From the NCBI GenBank assembly GCA_026984415.1, contig JALSSE010000363.1, positions 1 through 8,474 of the forward strand: a DNA stretch of 8,474 bases. Direction: 5' to 3'. The position numbers and the translations under genes are program-made. The DNA is from Hydrogenothermaceae bacterium (GTDB lineage Bacteria; Aquificota; Aquificae; Hydrogenothermales; Hydrogenothermaceae). Shown here one piece after another: positions 1 through 5,382 of this stretch. A model generated the notes under the pieces. The model ran no database searches. It saw only the letters and a program-made list of their open reading frames with translations, and was not told where the DNA came from. The first letter of the stretch is position 1, and each line of letters begins with the position of its first letter.

Positions 1-956
1 AAATAGATAAAAATAGTGATGAATATGTAATGAAGCTCTTTTATATCATCCAGTCTTATGTGGCATTATCATCATTTGATGAAAAGTATTTTAAAGATGT
101 AATTAAATATTCAGATGAAATTTTTAAAAGATTTGAAAATGTAGAAGATAGAGATTCTATTTTAGATTCTGTATTTTACAAGCACAGTTTCGTTTATACA
201 GCTTACACATATATAATGCTTGATAAATATGATAAAGCAAAAAAATTAATAGAAAAAGGTTTATCTGAATTTGGAGATTATCCTGATTTAGTTTATCTGA
301 AAGCATTTTTATATGAAAAAGAAGGAAATTTAAAAAAGGCAATTAAATACTATTTGAAATTTGTTTATTTAACTGATGAAATAACTGACAATCCTATTAA
401 AATGAGTGCAATTGTAAGCGATTATATTTCAAGGGTAGACTCCCTTATATTAGAAAAACTAATTAATATAGAAGAGACAAAGGAGTTTTTGGAAGAAATA
501 GAAAAACAGTGGAAAAAAACAAAAGGAGAAAGAACTGCTTTACTCTACTACCTTTTATTAAAAAATGGAAATTCAAAAAAAGCAAATTCAATACTCAAAA
601 AATTTATAAAGCTTTACAGAAAAGACATATTTTTTATTGAGTATGCAAACCAATTGGAAGATACATTAGAAAAAATTAGAGTTTTAGAGCAGGGGTTGGA
701 AAAAAATAAATTATCTGCAAATCTAAATTTGATGTTAGGGGAAATATACTATTCACAGGAAGATTACGAAAAATCCTTTAAACATCTATATAACTATCTA
801 AAAGTTTCCAGAGATTCATCTGTTGTAAATTTAATTATTGAGAGTATTAAAAAGCTTGGATATCCTGATGAGGCAAGGACTTTCGTTGAAAAAATAAATC
901 AAATGTCAAAAAACCTAAAAAAATTAGAACCACCTCCGATAATAAAAGTCAGCTAA
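1..956 (+). CDS. TPR-repeat protein, 5' end probably outside the window
   Basis: This is a tetratricopeptide-repeat-like, all-helical, Lys/Glu-rich protein that probably acts as a protein-binding scaffold; its partner cannot be told from sequence. The first ATG is at 30, but the frame stays open to the left edge (IDKNSDEYV precedes that Met) and no Shine-Dalgarno lies before it, so the true start is probably upstream. Counting from that Met (308 residues), TPR-like helix pairs are seen at about 53-82 (YIMLDKYDKAKKLIEKGL), 86-113 (YLKAFLYEKEGNLKKAIKYY), 230-259 (LMLGEIYYSQEDYEKSFKHL) and weakly 264-290. No signal peptide or membrane segment is visible in this part. The stop is 21 bp before flagellin 1, and the last codons (EPPPIIKVS) also carry the flagellin sigma-28 promoter. 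The position suggests a flagellar link, but that is inference; a chance neighbour is possible. Confidence 0.75.
   Translation, partial: IDKNSDEYVMKLFYIIQSYVALSSFDEKYFKDVIKYSDEIFKRFENVEDRDSILDSVFYKHSFVYTAYTYIMLDKYDKAKKLIEKGLSEFGDYPDLVYLKAFLYEKEGNLKKAIKYYLKFVYLTDEITDNPIKMSAIVSDYISRVDSLILEKLINIEETKEFLEEIEKQWKKTKGERTALLYYLLLKNGNSKKANSILKKFIKLYRKDIFFIEYANQLEDTLEKIRVLEQGLEKNKLSANLNLMLGEIYYSQEDYEKSFKHLYNYLKVSRDSSVVNLIIESIKKLGYPDEARTFVEKINQMSKNLKKLEPPPIIKVS
916..942 (+). promoter_or_regulatory. sigma-28 (FliA) type promoter of flagellin 1
   Basis: TAAA at 916-919 and TCCGATAA at 935-942 are 15 nt apart. The known FliA consensus is TAAA-N15-GCCGATAA, so only one -10 base differs. Transcription should start near 949-950, giving a leader of about 28 nt with GGAGG at 964-968. 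The element lies wholly within the 3' codons of the TPR gene. Confidence 0.8.
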
Positions 957-1056
957 AAAAATTGGAGGTAAAAAATCATGGCACTAAGAATTAACCACAA
1001 CTTTCAGGCAGACTTCACACATGCCAATCTATTAAAAACAGAAGGAAATATGAACA
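934..1056 (+). repeat. Perfect direct repeat, copy 1
   Basis: These 123 bases are identical to 2074-2196, an offset of 1140. The block covers the sigma-28 -10 element, the last codons and stop of the TPR gene, the leader, the Shine-Dalgarno site and the first 26 codons of flagellin 1. Upstream of 934 the identity ends abruptly; downstream the two genes remain similar but with scattered, mostly synonymous changes. Confidence 0.95.
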
Positions 1057-1850
1057 AATCGTTAGAAAGATTGGCAACAGGTATGAGAATAAACAGAGCA
1101 GCAGATGATGCAGCAGGATTATTTATAGCAGACCAGTTGAAAACGTACGCAGTATCGTTAGAGCAGGGAACAAGGAACGCACAGGATGGAGTAAGTATTT
1201 CACAGATAGCACAGGGTGCATTGTCAGAAGTTTACAATATTTTAAACGATGTAAAAGCTAAAGTAATTCAGGCTTCAAACACTTCTGATGATACTTCAAG
1301 GGCACAAATTCAGCAGGATATTAACAGCCTTATAGATTCTGTTAAGAAAATATTTGAAGATACTGAATTTAACGGTCAAAACCTTTTCTCAAGTGGAACA
1401 ACTACTACATTTACAATCCACTACGGTGGTAGAATTGACCAGGAACTTGCAATGACCTCAGCTACAGCAGGTGCATCTAAAGTTGCTGCAACTGGTAGTG
1501 CTTCAATGGCTTCAGCTTCTTTAGTAACAGTTGGAGCATCAGGTTATACTATTGACGTTACTTCACAGGCTTGTGCAAACGCATCTGTAAAAGTTGTAGA
1601 TGATTTAATCAAAGCTGTTGACGATATTGCAGCAAAATTTGGTTCATACCAGATAGAACTTGAGAAAATAATTTCAAACAACCAGACAACAAGAGTAAAC
1701 ACATCAGAGGCTGAATCGCGTATCAGAAACGTTGACTTTGCTAAAGAGATGTCAAACTTCACAAGAAATCAAATACTCATGCAGTCTGGTACAGCTATGC
1801 TTGCTCAGGCAAACCAACTGCCTCAATTAGTTCTACAACTCTTAAGATAA
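978..1850 (+). CDS. Flagellin, copy 1
   Basis: This is a filament subunit exported by the flagellar type III system, 290 residues. The N-terminal D0/D1 helices (about 1-140) show SLERLATGMRINRAADDAAG, FIADQL and TRNAQDGVSISQIAQGALSE. The C-terminal D1/D0 part (218-290) shows ISNNQTTRVNTSEAESRIR and ends QLPQLVLQLLR. The middle (about 141-217) is short, Ala/Ser/Thr/Gly-rich and unlike copy 2; it holds a single Cys (residue 199), which is rare in flagellins. The stretch matching the TLR5-contact region of Salmonella FliC (LQRVRELAVQ) reads LNDVKAKVIQ here. The start is supported by GGAGG 9 nt upstream and by identity with the start of copy 2. Expression is probably from the sigma-28 promoter at 916-942, with an intrinsic terminator directly after the stop. 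Confidence 0.95.
   Translation: MALRINHNFQADFTHANLLKTEGNMNKSLERLATGMRINRAADDAAGLFIADQLKTYAVSLEQGTRNAQDGVSISQIAQGALSEVYNILNDVKAKVIQASNTSDDTSRAQIQQDINSLIDSVKKIFEDTEFNGQNLFSSGTTTTFTIHYGGRIDQELAMTSATAGASKVAATGSASMASASLVTVGASGYTIDVTSQACANASVKVVDDLIKAVDDIAAKFGSYQIELEKIISNNQTTRVNTSEAESRIRNVDFAKEMSNFTRNQILMQSGTAMLAQANQLPQLVLQLLR
1629..1815 (+). repeat. Near-identical flagellin 3' block, copy 1
   Basis: This matches 2751-2937 (offset 1122) with only three mismatches in 187 bases, at 1649, 1718 and 1793, all synonymous. The last 73 residues of the two flagellins are identical. The last 35 bases of the genes are less alike in DNA even though the protein is unchanged. Confidence 0.9.
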
Positions 1851-1854
1851 ACAG

Positions 1855-1880
1855 AAGGGTGGCTTTAAGCCACCTTTTTT
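1855..1880 (+). terminator. Intrinsic terminator of flagellin 1
   Basis: The stem GGTGGC (1858-1863) pairs with GCCACC (1869-1874) around a TTTAA loop, is extended by A/G-T pairs at its base, and runs into T6 at 1875-1880. It starts five bases after the stop codon and should end the flagellin 1 transcript as a single-gene unit. Confidence 0.88.
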
Positions 1881-2055
1881 ACTCTAATTTTACAATCTAA
1901 ACCCCTCTTAATAGTTCTTTCTTAAAATATCATCTACTTAAGCTTTAAAATCCTTTATTAATCAAAATTAAGCAATTTATTCCAGTTTAATGATTTAAAA
2001 GGTTAGTTGTATTTTTTATTCAACAATTTTTAACTCTAAATAATTTAAATTTAAC

Positions 2056-2082
2056 TAAAAATTCAATTAACTTCTCCGATAA
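2056..2082 (+). promoter_or_regulatory. sigma-28 (FliA) type promoter of flagellin 2
   Basis: TAAA at 2056-2059 and TCCGATAA at 2075-2082 are again exactly 15 nt apart. The -35 TAAA is kept although most surrounding bases upstream of 2074 differ from copy 1, which argues for selection on the promoter. The -10 side lies in the perfect repeat. Expected start of transcription is near 2089-2090, with GGAGG at 2104-2108. Confidence 0.82.
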
Positions 2083-2196
2083 TAAAAGTCAGCTAAAAAA
2101 ATTGGAGGTAAAAAATCATGGCACTAAGAATTAACCACAACTTTCAGGCAGACTTCACACATGCCAATCTATTAAAAACAGAAGGAAATATGAACA
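2074..2196 (+). repeat. Perfect direct repeat, copy 2
   Basis: These bases are identical to 934-1056. The first part (2074-2096) is a non-coding copy of the TPR gene's last codons and stop (PIIKVS, then TAA), which shows that the duplicated unit came from the arrangement seen at copy 1, or was copied from it. Confidence 0.95.
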
Positions 2197-2972
2197 GGTC
2201 TTTAGAAAGATTGGCAACAGGAATGAGGATAAATAGAGCGGCAGATGATGCAGCAGGATTATTTATAGCAGACCAGTTGAAAACATACGCAGTATCATTA
2301 GAGCAGGGAACAAGGAACGCACAGGATGGAGTAAGTATTTCACAGATAGCACAGGGTGCATTGTCAGAAGTTTACAACATTTTAAACGATGTAAAAGCTA
2401 AAGTAATTCAGGCTTCAAATACTTCTGATGATACTTCAAGGGGTCAAATTCAGCAGGATATTAACAGCCTTATAGATTCTGTTGCCAAAATCTTCAGTGA
2501 TACAGAATTCAACGGAATGGAATTATTCTCAAATGCTGGAACAACATTTACAATTCATTATGGTGGTAGAAAAGACCAGGAATTAACTATGACTGCTGCA
2601 CAGGCTACAGCAATAGCTGGAACTTCTACAACAGCAGGTTCTATGGTTACTATTGATGGAACAGGTTATTCAATAGATGTAACTTCCCAAACAGCAGCAA
2701 ACGCAACTGTATCAACTGTAGATGCTTTAATTAAAGCAATTGATGATATGGCAGCAAAATTTGGTTCATATCAGATAGAACTTGAGAAAATAATTTCAAA
2801 CAACCAGACAACAAGAGTAAACACATCAGAGGCTGAATCACGTATCAGAAACGTTGACTTTGCTAAAGAGATGTCAAACTTCACAAGAAATCAAATACTC
2901 ATGCAGTCTGGTACGGCTATGCTTGCTCAGGCAAACCAATTGCCTCAATTAGTTTTACAGTTGTTACGATAA
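2118..2972 (+). CDS. Flagellin, copy 2
   Basis: This is a second filament subunit, 284 residues, six shorter than copy 1 because of indels in the middle. Up to residue 122 it differs from copy 1 only by K27R and A109G, and the last 73 residues are identical. The middle (about 123-211) is clearly diverged, lacks Cys, and is rich in Ala/Thr. The start is set by GGAGG (2104-2108) 9 nt upstream. Since the export, polymerisation and FliS-binding ends are the same, both subunits should join the same filament; different surface properties or stability are an inference. It is transcribed from its own sigma-28 promoter and probably reads through into flaG-fliD-fliS. Confidence 0.95.
   Translation: MALRINHNFQADFTHANLLKTEGNMNRSLERLATGMRINRAADDAAGLFIADQLKTYAVSLEQGTRNAQDGVSISQIAQGALSEVYNILNDVKAKVIQASNTSDDTSRGQIQQDINSLIDSVAKIFSDTEFNGMELFSNAGTTFTIHYGGRKDQELTMTAAQATAIAGTSTTAGSMVTIDGTGYSIDVTSQTAANATVSTVDALIKAIDDMAAKFGSYQIELEKIISNNQTTRVNTSEAESRIRNVDFAKEMSNFTRNQILMQSGTAMLAQANQLPQLVLQLLR
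2751..2937 (+). repeat. Near-identical flagellin 3' block, copy 2
   Basis: This is the partner of 1629-1815 with three synonymous mismatches in 187 bases. Together with the 5' block it brackets the diverged central segment of the flagellin genes. Confidence 0.9.
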
Positions 2973-2981
2973 GAAATATAA

Positions 2982-3005
2982 AGAGGAGGGTTTTTCCCCT
3001 TCTCT
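2982..3005 (+). other. Hairpin without U-tract between flagellin 2 and flaG
   Basis: Nine bases, 2982-2990 (AGAGGAGGG), can pair with 2997-3005 (CCCTTCTCT) with one G-T pair, around a TTTTTC loop. Only CT then AAT follows, so it is not a normal intrinsic terminator. It may weakly attenuate transcription or protect the 3' end of a processed flagellin mRNA, giving more flagellin than cap and chaperone mRNA. That role is inferred. Confidence 0.6.
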
Positions 3006-3032
3006 CTAATACTAAATTAAATAGGTGAAGCC

Positions 3033-3398
3033 ATGGATATAAAAAATATTTCAAACTTAATGGATAGGAATTTAGTCCAGGGAAAAACTTTGGAATCAGA
3101 AAAAATTCAACAAATGGAGAGAACCCCTTCTGAAAATATAAAAAAACAAAATGAAGAACAGTTAAAAAAATTGGGCAAAAACCAGTTGGAAGAATTATCA
3201 AAAGACATAAATCAAAAATTTGAATACTTAAATAAATACTTAAAAATAGAAATAGATAAAGACCTTCACGAACCGGTAATAAAAATAATAGACAAAAAGA
3301 CAGACAAAGTAATAAAACAGTTCCCACCAGAGTATCTACTGGAATTGGCAAAAAAGATTGATGAATTAGTTGGCTTGCTTTTTAGCAAGGAGGCTTAA
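3033..3398 (+). CDS. flaG: FlaG family flagellar protein
   Basis: This 121-residue protein carries the FlaG domain (PF03646 type) in its C-terminal half. Residues 55-121 hold the pattern LNKYLKIEIDKDLHEPVIK, then IIDKKTDKVIKQFPPEYLLE and a final DELVGLLFSKEA, matching the family's V-x-D-x-x-T-x-x-V-I-x-x-x-P-P-E signature and GLL end. The first 50 residues are polar, charged and probably disordered. In other bacteria FlaG loss alters filament length; the mechanism is unclear. The start is backed by AGGTGA at 3023-3028, 4 nt before the ATG. No sigma-28 box lies in front, so transcription probably comes from flagellin 2. Only 2 nt separate its stop from fliD. Confidence 0.88.
   Translation: MDIKNISNLMDRNLVQGKTLESEKIQQMERTPSENIKKQNEEQLKKLGKNQLEELSKDINQKFEYLNKYLKIEIDKDLHEPVIKIIDKKTDKVIKQFPPEYLLELAKKIDELVGLLFSKEA
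3374..3393 (+). promoter_or_regulatory. Hairpin overlapping the fliD ribosome binding site
   Basis: CTTGCT (3374-3379) and AGCAAG (3384-3389) form a perfect 6-bp stem with a TTTT loop. The 3' arm takes up the AAGG of the fliD Shine-Dalgarno AAGGAGG (3387-3393). A ribosome finishing flaG would melt it, so translation of fliD may be coupled to flaG. This is inference from the sequence; at high growth temperature the short stem may be weak. Confidence 0.4.
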
Positions 3399-3400
3399 TC

Positions 3401-4747
3401 ATGGCTGGAGAATTATTTATAAGTGATTTAGCAGGAGATTTTGATTACAACGAAATTTTACAAAAGGTTCAGTTATTAAAAAGTCAGCAAATAGCTCTTT
3501 TGCAGGAAAGAGAGAATATACTTTCCCAGAAAAAAGCTGCAATATCTGATTTTGGTGATATAGTTTCTGAACTTCAGGACATATTTGATGATTTAACAGG
3601 TGGTGATTTGTCTTACGAAAAACAGATTACTGTATCTGATGAAAATGCTATTGAAGCTTCTATAACAAATAAGTACAAAGCAGTTCCGGGAAGTATTGAT
3701 ATTACAGTTAATCAGTTGGCTAAAAATGATGTATGGCTGTCTCAGGCTGGATTGTCAGATAAAGATACTACTGCTGTTGCCACCTCAAATGGAACCCTTG
3801 AAATAAAATATGCAGGAAATGTCGTTGCTACTATTGATTACGATACTGACACAGCAGACACAACGAAACCATCTACTTTACAGGAAATAGCAGATGCTAT
3901 AAACTCAGCCCAAGATGATGTAAATGCCACTATTTTTTATGATGGTTCAGGGTATAAACTTTTACTGTCTGGTAAAGATACAGGTGCTAACAACACAATT
4001 GAATTAAATGAAACTGGTGGTGGTGATTTACTTTCTCAGCTTCAAATTGGTTCTGGTTATTCAGGAAGCCATGTTCAAACGAGCCAGAATGCACAGATTG
4101 AAATCTATGGACAAACAGTTGAAAGCCAGTCCAATACTTTTACCGATGTATTAGAAGGGGTATCTTTTACAGTAAAACAAACTACAGCCTCACCTGTTAA
4201 TATCCAGATTTCTCAAGATGAAACAGCCCTTAAAGATAAACTTACAGAATTTATTGATAAATACAATGAAATGGTTGATTTTATTTCTACAAATACAGGT
4301 GAAAATGGAGTTTTGTCTGGTGAGTACACTCTCCAATCAATTAGGTCTTCAATTTTTTCATCTTTAGACCCGTTATTTGAGATAGGTATTTTAAGTGTTG
4401 ATAAAGATAATGGACATCTATCTTTAAATAGTTCTGAATTTGATAACCAGATGCAGCAAGACCCTAATATTGTAAAAACTAAACTTGATGATGTAGAAGC
4501 TACCCTTGACCCGTATTTAAAAGCCATATTAGACCCAGATGGAATAATAAATCAGAAAGAGAAAAGCTATCAGAGACAGATAAACAATATAGAAGACAAA
4601 ATTGAATTTGATACGAAAAGAATAAATCAGGAAATTGAAACAATGAGAATGCAGTTCGTTGCACTTCAAAGGTATATGGCAGAAATGCAGGATATAAGGT
4701 CAAGAATTCAATCAACTTTTGGAATACAAACAATACCAGGTCAATAA
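3401..4747 (+). CDS. fliD: Flagellar filament cap protein FliD (hook-associated protein 2)
   Basis: FliD sits at the distal tip of the filament and helps exported flagellin fold and insert. At 448 residues it is a usual size. The N-terminal FliD_N region (about 5-105) starts with a long helix (YNEILQKVQLLKSQQIALLQ) where most FliD proteins have a GIASGLD-like start, so this end is somewhat divergent. A flagellin-hook IN-type motif lies at about 158-204 (TLQEIADAIN, then GSGYKLLLSGKDTGANNTI). The FliD_C region (about 230-435) includes DKLTEFIDKYNEMVDFI, GVLSGEYTLQSIRSSIFSSL and a C-terminal coiled coil at 385-435 ending in QFVALQRYMAEMQ. The Shine-Dalgarno AAGGAGG at 3387-3393 overlaps the end of flaG, and the downstream fliS begins 11 nt after its stop. 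It is exported without a signal peptide. Confidence 0.93.
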   Translation: MAGELFISDLAGDFDYNEILQKVQLLKSQQIALLQERENILSQKKAAISDFGDIVSELQDIFDDLTGGDLSYEKQITVSDENAIEASITNKYKAVPGSIDITVNQLAKNDVWLSQAGLSDKDTTAVATSNGTLEIKYAGNVVATIDYDTDTADTTKPSTLQEIADAINSAQDDVNATIFYDGSGYKLLLSGKDTGANNTIELNETGGGDLLSQLQIGSGYSGSHVQTSQNAQIEIYGQTVESQSNTFTDVLEGVSFTVKQTTASPVNIQISQDETALKDKLTEFIDKYNEMVDFISTNTGENGVLSGEYTLQSIRSSIFSSLDPLFEIGILSVDKDNGHLSLNSSEFDNQMQQDPNIVKTKLDDVEATLDPYLKAILDPDGIINQKEKSYQRQINNIEDKIEFDTKRINQEIETMRMQFVALQRYMAEMQDIRSRIQSTFGIQTIPGQ

Positions 4748-4758
4748 GGAGATAAAAG

Positions 4759-5118
4759 ATGGTAAACCCTTACGAAGTTTATTTAAAAAATGATGTTGAG
4801 ACAGCTTCTCCTGTCAAACAGATAGTTCTACTATACGAGAAAGCAATAGTAAGTTTAAAACAGGCGATTTTGGATATTCAAAATGGAGATATAAAATCAA
4901 AAGCGGAAAATGTTAATAAGGCTACAGATATTTTGAATGCATTGAATGCCTCCCTTGATTTAGAAAAAGGAAAGGAAATTGCAGAAAATTTAAGGGATTT
5001 ATACGATTTTTCATACCAGCAGATACTTTTAGCCCATGCAAAAAATGATATTCAACTATTGAATGACATTATTGAGATTCTGGAAACGTTAAAGTCTGCA
5101 TGGGAGGAAATAGAATGA
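4759..5118 (+). CDS. fliS: Flagellin export chaperone FliS
   Basis: FliS binds the C-terminal D0 helix of newly made flagellin in the cytosol, stops early polymerisation and delivers it to the export gate. The protein is 119 residues, close to the family norm of 120-135. It shows the N-terminal NPYEVYLKNDVETASPVKQI and LLYEKAIVSLKQA, matching the family's Y-x-x-x-x-V-x-T-A-S-P-x-x-L-I-x-x-L-Y-x-x-A pattern, then four predicted helices ending with LNDIIEILETLKSAWEEIE. AAGGAG at 4746-4751 overlaps the fliD stop and serves this ATG. Its own stop overlaps the next start (ATGA), so it is coupled with the following small gene. It is expected to act on both flagellins, whose C-termini are identical. 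Confidence 0.93.
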   Translation: MVNPYEVYLKNDVETASPVKQIVLLYEKAIVSLKQAILDIQNGDIKSKAENVNKATDILNALNASLDLEKGKEIAENLRDLYDFSYQQILLAHAKNDIQLLNDIIEILETLKSAWEEIE

Positions 5119-5354
5119 AAAATCTGCATAAACTTTTTGATGAGATATTTATTGCCCTTGAAGTTAAGGATTATGAACTTGTAGATAAAAAAATAGAAGA
5201 GCTAAAAATGATTGATATTACTACTCTTTCAAAAGAAGAAGCTTTAGAACTGTTAGATAAAATTAAAGCCCTTGAAGAATTTATGAGTGTAAAGAAGAAA
5301 AATTTAGTTGAAAATATTTCCCAGAAAGAAACTGTAAAAAAATTTAAATTTTAA
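5115..5354 (+). CDS. Small helical protein, possible FliT-like export chaperone
   Basis: This is a 79-residue, highly charged, all-helical protein (LHKLFDEIFIALEVKDYELV, then KKIEELKMI and a second helix pair near 40-65) with a basic tail VKKFKF. No clear family is recognised. It directly follows fliS with an ATGA overlap, which is where fliT lies in many bacteria; FliT is a small helical chaperone for FliD. The length, helicity and place fit a FliT analogue, but the sequence alone does not prove it. The start at 5115 is preferred over the ATG at 5100 because GGGAGG (5102-5107) sits 7 nt before it, inside the end of fliS. It is the last gene of the flagellar unit, followed at once by a terminator. 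Confidence 0.75.
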   Translation: MKNLHKLFDEIFIALEVKDYELVDKKIEELKMIDITTLSKEEALELLDKIKALEEFMSVKKKNLVENISQKETVKKFKF

Positions 5355-5359
5355 AAGAT

Positions 5360-5382
5360 AAGGGCTTAAAAGCCCTTTTTTT
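5360..5382 (+). terminator. Intrinsic terminator ending the flagellar operon
   Basis: AAGGGCTT (5360-5367) pairs with AAGCCCTT (5370-5377), in practice with a loop of about four to six bases, followed by a T-run to 5382. It begins five bases after the stop of the small gene. The T-run overlaps the stop codon of the convergent helicase gene (TTA at 5381-5383 on the + strand). On the - strand the tail after the stem is mixed T/A, so a weaker terminator for the helicase is also possible. Confidence 0.88.

Noticed and set aside
1881..2055. Possible mobile-element scar or small RNA between the flagellins
   Set aside because: The stretch is simple AT-rich sequence with no terminal repeats, no target-site duplication, no strong stem and no open frame of note.
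2917..3351. 144-residue open frame on the - strand
   Set aside because: It lies opposite flaG and the end of flagellin 2, its Leu/Phe-rich protein is the expected antisense of a Lys/Glu-rich gene, and flaG has a good ribosome site and family match.
4213..4733. Two - strand open frames opposite fliD
   Set aside because: They are shadows of fliD with low-complexity products and no supporting ribosome site or family pattern.
5100..5114. Alternative upstream start for the 79-residue gene
   Set aside because: It would put the strong GGGAGG inside the coding sequence, and nothing like a ribosome site precedes 5100.
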